A stretch of DNA of 64,000 nt, from the NCBI GenBank assembly GCA_039105265.1, contig JAPFFF010000005.1:3705501-3769500 (forward strand). The letters run 5' to 3'. The notes under the pieces are model-generated. The model saw only the letters and a list, made by a program, of their open reading frames with translations, was not told where the DNA came from and searched no databases. The translations under genes and the position numbers were made by a program. Each line of letters starts with the position of its first letter. The first letter of the stretch is position 1. Below, in pieces: positions 48,186-59,056 of the stretch. This stretch comes from Tritrichomonas musculus. Its lineage: Eukaryota; Parabasalia; Tritrichomonadida; Tritrichomonadidae.

Positions 48186-49941
48186 TTGATTAATTAATAA
48201 ATGAAATCATAATTTCAAAATATTTTAATTTTTATTTTCAATACAAAAATATTTTATGCAATTGAAAAATATTAAATGTGCTTTCAATTCATTATTTAAA
48301 TTATTTTTTTATTGCTACTTTTTAAATAATTATTATCAATAATCATTTTTTTTGAATCTTTATTAATATCTCTATTTTTAAATATATTTTTGGAATATAA
48401 ATATATAGTTAATACGAACAATTTATTTTGATACATATTTACAGAATTCATCTTGATATTTTCAATAAATTTAAATGTTGTTATTCATTTTATTAGACTA
48501 AATACATTTTTATTAAGTATAATACATTTTTTTACTGATATATAAGCATTTAAATAATGAATTTTGCCAAAACTCATATATATATCATGTTTAGTGCTTT
48601 TCTTCTGGATACACAAATGAAGAATTAGCTAATTGCATGAAAATCTAAATAATTACAAAAACCTCAATACTCAAAGTATAAATATTAATTTTTTCCAAAT
48701 TCATAAAGTTGATGATTGGAAAAGAATAAAATGAAATTACTAACAAATGAATACTTTATTGACTATATATTGCAGCAAAGCCCAAATCAAACGAAAATGA
48801 TTGATTTTTAAAGTTTTAATGCCAAAAAATATTTGAACAAAATTAAAACATAGTATTAATAATAATGATATGGTTCATTGTGGAGCTGTTTCAGTTCCTG
48901 CTCACGAAAATTTTATTGCAAAAAAAACAAGATATTCTTTAATTATTTTAGATAGATACCTTTTTTGAAAAAAATACGTTAAAATGGTTACCATCCCAAA
49001 ATATTTTTGTTAACCAAAAGAGAAGTGAGAGCAAAGAAATAGTTCAGATTTCTTTTCTAATATAAATATAAATATATATTTATGCATAATGAGTAATATC
49101 ATAATATTAATGAATTATTTTTGGCTTGGAATAAAATATTATTGCAATAATATTTTTTACAGTTGTAAAAAATTGAGAACATCTTAATTCAAAAAATAAT
49201 TATATTTCAATTTATTTTTGGCCACATATTATAAAAAAACTTAGAATTATCTCAACTATTCTTGACCAAAAAAATCAGAGATTAAATTTAAATGATAGAT
49301 TTCCTATAGGTATTAAATATAAATTGTGATGTTAAAATTGATATAGTATTGATTTGGAAAATCATTTTCATCATTTAAATTGCAATTAATTCTGTACAAT
49401 TATATGCTGATTTAATTCGTATTAAAAAACATTTGGAAAGTCGGTGCCCATTTTGATTAATATTTAATTGATTTAATGATCATACTTGGGTGAAATTGAC
49501 TTTTTAAAATATTTTTTTGTTGAAAAAATTTTTTATTTATAAATTTAATGACATTGATTGATAATTTTATATAAAGAATACTGGTATTTATAAATAATTA
49601 TAAGTTTGTTTTTGAGAAATAAATATTATATATGGAGATACATTTAAAATAATGCATCTAAAAATTTGTTATTTATGCTTTCTCACATCTAACAAAAGTT
49701 GATTTTTACAAAGTTTTGTAATAAAAATATTTCTCTGATGGAAAAAAATTAGAAATCCTTTTTAAGATAGAATATATACAAACTTAGACAGTATTTTGAA
49801 TTAATATTCAATAAAAATTTAAATATATACATTCAAAAAGCTCTATTCCAAAACATATTTTTGAATTGGAAAAAAGATGAAATTTGACCTAAACTGCTTG
49901 AAAAAATTGTGTAATAAAGAATAAATTCTTTCCTTTTAATC
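48186..49941. other. Gene-free AT-rich stretch, 1.8 kb
   Basis: Very AT-rich, with stops in all frames and no repeats that I can support. It separates divergent genes (C2-like to the left, CK1 to the right), so both upstream regions lie here. Confidence 0.6.
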
Positions 49942-51483
49942 ATGGACTTAAGAGTTGGATCAAAATATCGACTTAAAAAGCGTATTGGTGCTGGAAGTTT
50001 TGGTGAAATTTATGCAGGAGAGAATGTTACAACTCACGAAGAAGTTGCAATTAAATTAGAGCCTGCAAGAACTCGACCTCCCCAACTTCTGACTGAATCA
50101 AAGATATATAAAGCTTTGAGCGGCGGTTTAGGCATACCTGCCATCAAATGGTATGGCGTAGAAGGCGACTATAATGTTCTCGTTATGGAATTATTAGGGA
50201 AATCAATTGAAGATTTATTTGTTTCCTGTCAGAAAAAATTTTCTTTGAAAACTGTTTTAATGCTAGCTGATCAAATGCTTTCAAGAGTCGAATACATGCA
50301 CAATAAAGGTTTTGTTCATCGAGATATCAAACCTGACAATTTTATGATGGGATTAGGCGCTAAATTAAACATGGTTTATATAATAGATTTTGGCCTTTCT
50401 AAGAAATACAGAGATCCTCGTACGCATCAGCATATACCATTTCGAGAAGGAAAGCCTTTTACTGGAACAGCTCGCTACTCATCGATTAACACGCATCTCG
50501 GTTTTGAACAAAGTCGGCGTGATGATATTGAATCAATTGGCTATATTTTGATTTACTTATTAAATGGTTCACTGCCATGGATGGGATTTCATGCTGAAAA
50601 TAAAAAGCAGAAAATTGAAATGATAGGTGAAGATAAATTAGCGAAAACAGCTGAAATTCTTTGCCAAGGTCTTCCGTCAGAGTTTGCTGCCTTTTTATCT
50701 GAAGCTCGCCATTTAGAATTCCCAGATCGTCCCGATTATGCAATGTACAGACAGATGTTTCGTGATTTATTTATACGTGAAGGCTATACATTCGATTACC
50801 GATATGATTGGGTTATTAGAGCTCAAGCTGCTTCCATTAGCCCATTCTCTTTTGCACCACCAATCAAACCGACATCAGACGATAACAACAACAATAATAA
50901 CAACAACAACAATAATAATAACAACAATAATAATAATAACAATAATAACAACAACAATAACAGCAATAACAATAATAATACTAATACTGGAATGCCATTA
51001 AATAAAACCAATTCAAACATGTTTAGTTCAAATAGTAATGTCGCCTACGTTAATTATCGCCTTGATCATTATACTCATCAAAGCCATGGCATTGATTTAT
51101 CTGGACAAGGCACTAATCAAATTTCTAATTCTAATATGAATTTTAATTTGGGATCACCAAATTTGAATCAAAATGTTCATTCAAATGCAAATTTTTCTAC
51201 AAACATGAGGCCCCCTCATCCTGTTCCTTCTCGTCCAATTCCACAAGCATCTCCTCCTCTAATATCAGCTCATGTCAGAGCTGCAATAAAAACAGGTAAT
51301 GTTAATAGAGATCGATTAAGTGCAGCTGGCGTTGCTGCAGGCGTCGGTCCTGGAGTTGGAACTGGACTCCGAATTGCAGGAAAATCTCCTCAACATTCAC
51401 ATGCAGCAAGCAAAGCCGGTGGAAATATTCCAAATTGGAATAAGCCTCCAGCAAGAAGAAGGCCAAATTTTAACCACCCATGA
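49942..51483 (+). CDS. Casein kinase 1 family protein kinase with poly-Asn tail
   Basis: A 513-residue Ser/Thr kinase. The kinase domain spans about residues 9-275: glycine loop GAGSFGEIY, Lys in VAIKLE, catalytic loop HRDIKPDNF (near 129), [11 protein letters not shown] (near 149) and the CK1-specific [21 protein letters not shown]. The C-terminal tail is low complexity: a run of about 35 Asn (residues about 315-350) encoded by mixed AAC and AAT, then Asn/Ser- and Pro-rich parts and a basic end. CK1 kinases act on many nuclear and cytosolic proteins; expanded families are known in trichomonads. There are no membrane anchors or introns. Confidence 0.95.
   Translation: MDLRVGSKYRLKKRIGAGSFGEIYAGENVTTHEEVAIKLEPARTRPPQLLTESKIYKALSGGLGIPAIKWYGVEGDYNVLVMELLGKSIEDLFVSCQKKFSLKTVLMLADQMLSRVEYMHNKGFVHRDIKPDNFMMGLGAKLNMVYIIDFGLSKKYRDPRTHQHIPFREGKPFTGTARYSSINTHLGFEQSRRDDIESIGYILIYLLNGSLPWMGFHAENKKQKIEMIGEDKLAKTAEILCQGLPSEFAAFLSEARHLEFPDRPDYAMYRQMFRDLFIREGYTFDYRYDWVIRAQAASISPFSFAPPIKPTSDDNNNNNNNNNNNNNNNNNNNNNNNNNNSNNNNNTNTGMPLNKTNSNMFSSNSNVAYVNYRLDHYTHQSHGIDLSGQGTNQISNSNMNFNLGSPNLNQNVHSNANFSTNMRPPHPVPSRPIPQASPPLISAHVRAAIKTGNVNRDRLSAAGVAAGVGPGVGTGLRIAGKSPQHSHAASKAGGNIPNWNKPPARRRPNFNHP
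50884..50990 (+). repeat. Poly-Asn coding tract of CK1
   Basis: About 35 AAC/AAT codons in irregular order. Mixed codons indicate that the Asn run is not just recent triplet slippage. Confidence 0.85.
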
Positions 51484-52699
51484 AGTCAGATAGATAGATT
51501 AATAGATTGTTTTTTGTTTTGTTTATAAATGTTTTATTTGTTATTTTTAATTCATCTATTTATTTTATATTACAATTCTGTTAAGCTTACTTTATAATGG
51601 ATCTTTGATTTGATTGAATTATAATTTTGAAAGAATGATTCAAATGACTCATGCCAATTTTTTAAAGGCATGTCCACATCTCATAAGAAAAAAAAAAATT
51701 TATTTATGAAAATCACCAAAATTCATCATTAGATAAAATCAATTTTTGCATCTATTTCTTTTCATTTGTAATAACAATAATACATTATATGAATTATTTA
51801 ATTTTTTATTTTTTGAATTATAATTAAACTCACACTTATTCTTTTTTGAGATATTAATAAAAATAGACCTTTTTTTTGATGCTTTATAAAATATTCTCAA
51901 TTAATTCTTTATTATTCAAAAAGCCAATCATTTTTATTGAAAATTTAATCGTGATTTAAAAAAAAAATTATCTGCTTTTTCCTTTTTTTTAATAATTTAA
52001 TCATATATATTGAAGCAATTTATTTGGATTTGCATACTATTTTTCCTTGTAATACAAGCAAAATTAAATATTGAATTATTTTAAAGCCTATTTTATCAAT
52101 TTTTTGAGTTATGCTTCTTCAAAATATATATTTCTATACAATTAATATATAATTTATTTATTTTTAAAAAATAATTTGAAAATATTGATCACCAAATAAA
52201 GGACATCAAATTTAGATATCATTAAATTCATTCACATCTTCTATTTAATCCATTAATATATATATGTATATAAAATGTGAGTATATTCTGAAAATATTGG
52301 GATATAACTAATGATTTTTTTGATTTAATGTTTCTATCAAATTAAAAGAATTATTGTAGATTTTATTCAAATTTGTTACTTTTCTTTCAAAAATTTTTAA
52401 TTTTTAGTATTGTCTTTCAATTTTATTTTTTACAATTTTTAATATCCTTACAAATTCAGTTGGGAAATTGAAATATTTGAGAGGTGATAAATTAATAAAA
52501 AAAATATTATTCTATAATATCTTAAAACAACCAAATAATATTAATTTAACAATAATAAAAATATAAATAAAATACATATAAAAAATAATATAAAATTAAA
52601 ATCTATGATTTTACTGATTATATACTGAAATAATTTATTTTTATTAAATAAGTTAAACAAATTTTTCAGCTATTCAAATTGCGTAGATGAATTTTTATT
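51484..52699. other. Gene-free AT-rich stretch
   Basis: No gene, RNA or repeat supported. It is extremely AT-rich, with A/T homopolymers. Confidence 0.6.
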
Positions 52700-52715
52700 T
52701 CATTTTTATTCATAA
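52700..52715 (+). promoter_or_regulatory. Initiator-like TCATTTTTATTCATAA
   Basis: TCATTT and TCATAA occur 17-32 bases before the ATG at 52732; either would fit the trichomonad initiator. Confidence 0.4.
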
Positions 52716-52731
52716 CTAAAATAAACAAATA

Positions 52732-55700
52732 ATGCAGTTTCTAAATAAAATAGATGACCAATGGGCCCCGTTACAAGCCAAAGTTTTTTCAAGATGGGTC
52801 GCATTACAATTAGATGGAAAAACAAATACGAAAGTTGAAGATATTACAAAAGATTTAGGAAACGGAGTTGCACTATGCGAATTAGCTACAATATTAACAA
52901 AGAAAACCCCAAATCGTAACTGGGTACGCGAGCCAACGAGAACAGTAGATATGGTCCAGAATTGTGAATTAGCAATTAAAATGTTTGAAAATGATGGAGT
53001 TCATTTTGTTGGTATTTCAGGTAAAGATATCAACGATAACAAAGAAAAACTTATACTTGGTTTAGTTTGGACATTAATTTTACATTACTCTGTATCTAAA
53101 TCAGTTCAAGAAGATGAAAAAGCACTTTTAGAAAACAGTGATAAAATCAATGCAAACGATAGAGAAGCTATTAAATCAGGAAAGAAAGATACTGATGTTT
53201 TAATGAACTGGGCAACAGATAGAACAGCTAATTATCCAAACCTTGATAAAAACTTCCAACCATACAATCTCGCCATGTGTGCATTACTCGATACATATGT
53301 TCCAGAAAAAATTAAATACGATAAGATTGATCCAAGCAATTCGGAACACAACTCAGAACTTGCTACAAACGTTATGAAAGATCTTGGAATTCCTGTTTTA
53401 GTTTATCCACAAGAAATTGAAGATAATCATAATCAAGTTGATGAAAAATCTCTTCTTACTCAACTTTCATCCGCCAAATTCGTTTTAGATAAAAGTTTCC
53501 ATGGAGTTAAGACATCTAGTTTCCTTAACTTGAATCAATCGTCTCAAGCAAACTCATCAGCCGAACAATTAAGCGATACTGGAAATACAAGAAGAATTCC
53601 ATTAACAGCCATGAGAGATTCAAACGAAAACAATGCAGAACAAGCCAAAAAATATGCTGCTCCAGGCGAACATAGTAGTAATCTAATTGATCTTAATTCA
53701 ATCCCAACAAACCTTACAAACAAAAACGGAAACGCCCCAACTCACAAAGAAGTAGAGTCAATCCATGATTTCAGAGATATTCCTGTCCCACCGAAGGATA
53801 AAATGAAGGCTTGCGAAAATGGAAAAGAAGCGGTTTCAGCAAATGGAGGCGTCGTAGAAAGCTCATCTGAAATCGAATCAACATCAGAAGGCGACAGCAG
53901 TTACAGCGAATCAGATGATGGCGATAACGCACACAAAAACTCATCAAATGCAGACGGACATAACGGCGTTGCTGGAGTCAATGGCGTAAGCGGTGCTGCT
54001 GTTGGACCAGACGGAAAACCAGTCAGCGGAACAGGTGCAAATGGACTCACAGCAGGACTTAACGGCGCTTCCGGTGTACACGCTGTTGTTGGACCAGATG
54101 GAAAAGTAATCAACGGAACAGGCGCAAGCGGCCTTTCAACAGGAACAGGAGCCAATGGTGCTGCTGGACATAATGGAGTTGCCGGAGTAAACGGTGTTGT
54201 TGGACATGACGGAAAAGTTGTCAACGGAACAGGCGCAAACGGAATCGGAGTTAATGGAACTCATGGCAACGGTGCCAACGGAGTTAACAATGGCGCTGCG
54301 TCAGGAGTTGCAGGAGCAACAGGAGTAAATGGAGTCTCAGGACTAGTTGGACCAGACGGAAAACCACTCTCTGGTGCCAATGGAACCGGAACACACGGAC
54401 TTACAGCAGGCACAAAAGGATTCGGCGCTGATGGAGCTCATCATGATGGAGTCAACAGCGGACTTGTTGGACCAGGCGGAAAACCAGTTTCTGCCGTAAA
54501 TGGAACAGGAGTCAACGGATTAGGTTCAGTAAATGGATCAAACGGCGTTGTCGGTCCAGACGGAAAACCAGCTAACGGAACAGGAGCAAATGGAATCACA
54601 GCAGGACTTAACGGCGCATCCGGTGTACACACTGTTGTTGGACCAGATGGAAAACCAGTTTCTGGTGTCAACGGAATAGGAGCAAACGGACTTACAGCAG
54701 GCACAAAAGGATTCGGCGCTGATGGAGCTCATCATAATGGAGTCAACAGCGGACTTGTTGGACCAGATGGAAAACCACTCTCTGGCGTCAACGGAACAGG
54801 AGTCAACGGATTTGGTGCCGGAGGGCACAATGGTACCGCATCAGGAGTTAATGGAGTCAACAGCGGACTTGTTGGACCAGACGGAAAACCACTCTCTGGC
54901 GTAAACGGAACAGGCGCATACGGACTTGCATCAGGAGTTACAGGAGCTAATGGAGTCAACAGCGGACTTGTTCGACCAGATGGAAAACCACTCTCTGGCG
55001 TAAACGGATCTGGAATAAACGGAACTGATGCAAACAGATTTTCAACAAAAGCAGGTGCAGTCAATGGAAACGGTGCATCACCATTCGGACATAACGGCAC
55101 TGCATCTACTGCATCAGGTGTTTCTGGCGCTGCTGGCCCAGATGGAAAACCTCTCAACGGAACCGGCGTAAACGGAATGGGAGCCACAGGTGCTCACGGC
55201 GATGCAGTAAATGGACTCAGCAATGTACACAGCGGCGTTGCTGGAACAACAGGAGTCAACGGCGTTTCAGGTGTTGTTGGACCAGACGGAAAACCAGTCA
55301 GCGGAACTGGCGCAAATGGACTCACAAACGCACACAACGGCACATCCGGCATAAATGGAGTTGTTGGATCAGACGGAAAACCAGTCAGCGGAACTGGCGC
55401 AACCGGATTCGGAGCAAATGGAGCTCACGGAGTTGCAGGATCAACAGGAGTCAACGGCGTTTCAGGTGCTGTTGGACCAGACGGAAAACCAGTCAGCGGA
55501 ACTGGCGCAAATGGACTCACAAACGCACACAACGGCACATCCGGCATAAATGGTGCTGTTGGACCAGACGGAAAACCAGTCAGCGGAAAAGGCGCCAACG
55601 GACTCACAGCAGGACTTAACGGCGCATCCGGTGTAAACGCTGTTGTTGGACCAGATGGAAAAGTAATCAACGGAACAGGTGCAAGCGGCCTTTCAACAGG

Positions 55701-57837
55701 AAACGGAGCCAATGGTGCTGCTGGACATAATGGAGTTGCCGGAGTAAACGGTGTTGTTGGACATGATGGAAAAGTTGTCAACGGAACAGGCGCCAACGGA
55801 ATCGGAGTTAATGGAACTCATGGCAACGGTGCCAACGGACTTAACAATGGCGCTGCAACAGGCTTGAATGGTGTTTCGGGTGTTGTTGGACCAGATGGAA
55901 AACCAGTTTCTGGTGTTTCAGAACGAAGTGTTGGACCAAATGGCGAAGTTTTAGGAAAATCAGCCAATCGAACAACACCAGCAGATGCTTTACGTGATGC
56001 TGGTCTGTTAACAGGAGGTGAGAAGAACATGAAAGTTTTAACACCCGAAGATAAAGTACTAACACGAAAGATGTCAATCAGGCACATCAAACTCCTTAAG
56101 CCAGGCGACAAGAACATATACAATGCAGCATTACCATGGTATGTTTCAATATCAGGAAAGAGAGGATATGCGAACCCAACAAGATCACAAAAATTCTGCA
56201 ATGAAGACACATTATTAACACGAAGAATGTCTCTTCCACACTTCAGATTCATCAATGAAATAGATCCAAAGGAACTTGCTGAGCATTCCAAAGATGACAC
56301 AGAAGTCAATTCTTCTGTTAAACCACAAGAAAAAGCAATTGAAAGCATTGAAATCGGCAGTGATGATGAAGTTCTTAAAGAACAAGCTAAGAATTCAATC
56401 ATTCAAAGTCCAGAAGATAAAGTTTTAACAAAGGACATGTCAATCAGACACATCAAACTTCTCAGAGATGGCGAAAAGAATTACTATGAAAAGAACTTAC
56501 AATGGTACGTTTCAATATCAGGTAAAAATAGAGGTGCACATGATGAAACAAAGAATGTAACACGTGATTTCAAGATCAATCCAGAAGACGTTTGCTTGAC
56601 TAGAAAAATGTCTCTTCCTCATTTCAGGTATCCAGATAACGATACAAAAGTTCTTGCACAGAGGAAAGTTGATGCTGAAAAGAAGGCCGTTGAAGATGCT
56701 GCAGCCAAGAAAGAAGAAGAAGAAAGGATAAGGAATGATCCAGTCAGACTTGCCAATGAAGCACAAGATAAAGAACTTGCCGAAAAAGCAATCAAAATGA
56801 ATCCAGAAGATAAATTCTTAACAAGGAACATGTCAATCAGACACATCAAGACACTTCCAGATGGTGAAAGAAACTACTTCGATAACACATTGCCTTGGTA
56901 TATTTCAATCTCTGGAAATAAGCGAGGATCACCAGAAGAGACAAAGAATGTCACAAGAGACTTCGAAATAGAACCAGAAGATGTCGTTTTAACAAGAAAG
57001 ATGGATCTTCCTCATTATAAAGATCCAAAGACAGATCAAAAGATCCTCGCACAAAAGAGAGAAGAAGCTAAGAAAGCTGCTGCTGAACAAAAAGAAAGAG
57101 AAGCTAAAGAATTAGCTGCTGAAGAAGAGGAAGAAAGACTTCATCCTCATCCAAAAGGTGTCGAACTTACTCCTGAAGATAAAGTTTTAACAAGAAAAAT
57201 GTCAATACGACACATCAAGCTTCTCAAACCAGGAGAAAAGAATTATTATGAAAAGAAGTTGCCTTGGTATGTTTCAATCTCTGGAAAGAGGCGAGGATCG
57301 GCCGATGAATGCAGAGCAAACACGAGAACAGCAAAATTCAATTGTGAAGATGCTGTCTTAACAAGGCACATGTCTCTTCCAAGCTTCGCTCCACCTAAAA
57401 GCGAACATGAACAAGAAGTACAACCTGATAATGCTGTAGATGAAGAAGCTGGATGCGATGAAGTTCAAAATAGAGATATCAGTATCGAAGAAGAACCAGT
57501 TCTTGTAACTCCAGAACAAAAAGCAAAAGAGTTCAACCTTGAGGATAAAGTTTTGACTAGAAAAATGTCATTAAGACACATTAAAATCCTGAAAAATGGA
57601 GAAAAGAATTATAAAGAGCCAGGATTGAAATGGTACGTCTCATGCTCAGGAAAAAGGAGGAATTCGACAAATGAACAAAAGGCTGTCACAAGGGATGTCC
57701 AATTCGATCAAGAAGATAGAGTTTTGACAAGGAAATTACATCTTCCACAATATGTTCGCCCTAAGTGCAATGAAGAAGGTGCTAACAACAATTACACTGC
57801 TTGCCACATGTTTGATGTCAAAAAGCAATGGTGGTAA
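52732..57837 (+). CDS. Tandem CH-domain protein with collagen-like region and five unrecognised 125-residue repeats
   Basis: A 1701-residue protein. Residues about 8-122 and 150-255 are two calponin-homology domains of the alpha-actinin/filamin type (QAKVFSRWVALQLDG; ITKDLGNGVALCELATIL), which normally bind F-actin. A charged linker leads to a Gly/Asn-rich region (about 405-1065) made of repeats such as VGPDGKPVSGTGANG, low in hydrophobics and collagen-like in look but without strict Gly every third position. The last 600 residues hold five repeats of about 125 residues (starting near 1103, 1226, 1356, 1478 and 1602), each with PEDKVLTRKMSIRHIKLL, PWYVSISGK and EDVVLTRKMSLPHF. I do not recognise that repeat. 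A cytoskeletal cross-linker role is likely from the CH pair. Confidence 0.88.
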   Translation: MQFLNKIDDQWAPLQAKVFSRWVALQLDGKTNTKVEDITKDLGNGVALCELATILTKKTPNRNWVREPTRTVDMVQNCELAIKMFENDGVHFVGISGKDINDNKEKLILGLVWTLILHYSVSKSVQEDEKALLENSDKINANDREAIKSGKKDTDVLMNWATDRTANYPNLDKNFQPYNLAMCALLDTYVPEKIKYDKIDPSNSEHNSELATNVMKDLGIPVLVYPQEIEDNHNQVDEKSLLTQLSSAKFVLDKSFHGVKTSSFLNLNQSSQANSSAEQLSDTGNTRRIPLTAMRDSNENNAEQAKKYAAPGEHSSNLIDLNSIPTNLTNKNGNAPTHKEVESIHDFRDIPVPPKDKMKACENGKEAVSANGGVVESSSEIESTSEGDSSYSESDDGDNAHKNSSNADGHNGVAGVNGVSGAAVGPDGKPVSGTGANGLTAGLNGASGVHAVVGPDGKVINGTGASGLSTGTGANGAAGHNGVAGVNGVVGHDGKVVNGTGANGIGVNGTHGNGANGVNNGAASGVAGATGVNGVSGLVGPDGKPLSGANGTGTHGLTAGTKGFGADGAHHDGVNSGLVGPGGKPVSAVNGTGVNGLGSVNGSNGVVGPDGKPANGTGANGITAGLNGASGVHTVVGPDGKPVSGVNGIGANGLTAGTKGFGADGAHHNGVNSGLVGPDGKPLSGVNGTGVNGFGAGGHNGTASGVNGVNSGLVGPDGKPLSGVNGTGAYGLASGVTGANGVNSGLVRPDGKPLSGVNGSGINGTDANRFSTKAGAVNGNGASPFGHNGTASTASGVSGAAGPDGKPLNGTGVNGMGATGAHGDAVNGLSNVHSGVAGTTGVNGVSGVVGPDGKPVSGTGANGLTNAHNGTSGINGVVGSDGKPVSGTGATGFGANGAHGVAGSTGVNGVSGAVGPDGKPVSGTGANGLTNAHNGTSGINGAVGPDGKPVSGKGANGLTAGLNGASGVNAVVGPDGKVINGTGASGLSTGNGANGAAGHNGVAGVNGVVGHDGKVVNGTGANGIGVNGTHGNGANGLNNGAATGLNGVSGVVGPDGKPVSGVSERSVGPNGEVLGKSANRTTPADALRDAGLLTGGEKNMKVLTPEDKVLTRKMSIRHIKLLKPGDKNIYNAALPWYVSISGKRGYANPTRSQKFCNEDTLLTRRMSLPHFRFINEIDPKELAEHSKDDTEVNSSVKPQEKAIESIEIGSDDEVLKEQAKNSIIQSPEDKVLTKDMSIRHIKLLRDGEKNYYEKNLQWYVSISGKNRGAHDETKNVTRDFKINPEDVCLTRKMSLPHFRYPDNDTKVLAQRKVDAEKKAVEDAAAKKEEEERIRNDPVRLANEAQDKELAEKAIKMNPEDKFLTRNMSIRHIKTLPDGERNYFDNTLPWYISISGNKRGSPEETKNVTRDFEIEPEDVVLTRKMDLPHYKDPKTDQKILAQKREEAKKAAAEQKEREAKELAAEEEEERLHPHPKGVELTPEDKVLTRKMSIRHIKLLKPGEKNYYEKKLPWYVSISGKRRGSADECRANTRTAKFNCEDAVLTRHMSLPSFAPPKSEHEQEVQPDNAVDEEAGCDEVQNRDISIEEEPVLVTPEQKAKEFNLEDKVLTRKMSLRHIKILKNGEKNYKEPGLKWYVSCSGKRRNSTNEQKAVTRDVQFDQEDRVLTRKLHLPQYVRPKCNEEGANNNYTACHMFDVKKQWW
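53940..55935 (+). repeat. Gly/Asn coding repeat array
   Basis: About 2 kb of imperfect repeats of variable length built on codons for VGPDGKPVSG and GANGLTAGLNG. Long segments (over 100 bp, for example around 54040-54240 and 55600-55800) are nearly identical, which shows recent duplication within the gene. It is clearly more GC-rich than its surroundings. Confidence 0.85.
56037..57790 (+). repeat. Five copies of a novel EDKVLTRKMS domain
   Basis: Each unit is bipartite: a first half with PEDKVLTRKMSIRHIK and a second half with EDVVLTRKMSLPHF. The halves share the EDxxLTRxMS phrase and probably arose by an older internal duplication. Linkers are charged and partly coiled coil (KKAAAEQKEREAKELAAEEE). 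The unit spacing is 122-130 residues. Confidence 0.85.
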
Positions 57838-57963
57838 ATTTTATAGATTTAGATTTATAGAAATAGAATTTTAAAAAGATTGTTATTTAACTTTCATAAG
57901 TAAATATTGAAAAATTTTTAATCTTTGAGTTTTTATTTTTAATTTTATATTGAGCTTTCATAT
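57838..57963. other. 3' flank of CH-domain gene
   Basis: Short AT-rich interval without a gene. Confidence 0.5.
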
Positions 57964-58299
57964 TAGGGTTTCTACTAAATTTGAGACCCACTCTCAATTC
58001 TAACTGAATTTGAGAGGACGGGTCTCAATTTTTTTTTTTTTTTTTGAATAGATTTTTCTATTATTTTTTTTTTACTTCATTCAAATTAAAACGATTAAAT
58101 TTTTCCTCTCGTTTTAATCGTTTTAATAAAAACAATTATAATTAATAGATTTTTTTATGCTATTTATTAACTAATATATTTGTGAAATTAATACAATATA
58201 AACTCTTAATTTTGTTGAGATATTCTTATTTTTAAAATTTTCATTGTGCAAATATACTCACAATTACTTTTCAATGAACCCATAGAATCCGAAACCCTA
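57964..58299. mobile_element. Putative MITE, 336 bp, 5-bp target duplication
   Basis: The ends TAGGGTTTC and GAAACCCTA are perfect 9-bp inverted repeats, and the 5-bp CATAT lies directly outside both (57959-57963 and 58300-58304). The left part contains two hairpins: one around TTTGAGACCCACTCTCAATTC with its near complement (57978-58031), and one around AAAACGATTAAA (about 58088-58126). There is no coding capacity. The superfamily is unclear from the short ends. Confidence 0.5.
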
Positions 58300-58304
58300 C
58301 ATAT

Positions 58305-59056
58305 CATAAATGAGTGTATAAAAATAAACTAAATGTTGATTTTAGGAAAGTAGTTTAATATTAATAGAAAAATTGCATCAATTTATTTATATAATATATA
58401 TAATTAAGTATTTAATAAAGATTAAATTGATTAAAACTTTATATAGACTGAGGTATGATTATTTTTATTTTTTGCCATATATTATCAAATATTTAACCAT
58501 TAACATCAAAATTAAGACTTTCGGTTACGTAAAAAAATTTTCCGATTAAAAATAACTCCGTGAATATTTGGAATCAGCAAATTTTATCAAAGGAAACATA
58601 TGCTATTATTTTATCTTTCTGAAGTTGAATGTAATTTTAATATTCTTTTTCTTTTTTTGGCTTTTGTTATTGCAGAATAAATTAAAAAAAAAATGCTTTC
58701 AAAGAAAAAAAAACATTGTTTTTTCCCTTCAAATACGATATTTCGAAAAATTCTATATATATTATTATTAAATCTATTAATAAAAACATATATTAATTAT
58801 AAATTATTATATATACTATTATTTTATGAAGATATTTATATTTGAATTTTGTTTGGCTCAACCATTTTTTATGCTAACAACATAATGAATAAAGCAAAAA
58901 TTTGAGTAAATTCTATTTCAAATTTTCTGTTAGAACTTTTGTTTTATTATTCAATTTTTTGAATATTTTTTGATTTCAATTTTTGCTTTATTATTCAATT
59001 TTTTGAATATTTTTTATACTTGATTAGTTTTACGCTTTTACTTCGCAAAAAAGTAT
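58305..59056. other. Gene-free AT-rich stretch
   Basis: No gene supported. A 30-bp phrase TTATTATTCAATTTTTTGAA is repeated directly (about 58942-58971 and 58986-59015). Confidence 0.55.

Noticed and set aside
50823-51020. Minus-strand poly-Leu open frame
   Set aside because: It is the complement of the poly-Asn tract of the kinase gene.
53901-56402. Several long minus-strand open frames rich in Pro, Thr and Val
   Set aside because: They are mirror frames of the Gly/Asn coding repeats of the CH-domain gene and have no independent support.
58568-58771. A 67-codon open frame MESANFIKGNICYYF
   Set aside because: Phe/Ile/Lys-rich translation typical of AT-rich non-coding DNA; no conserved feature.
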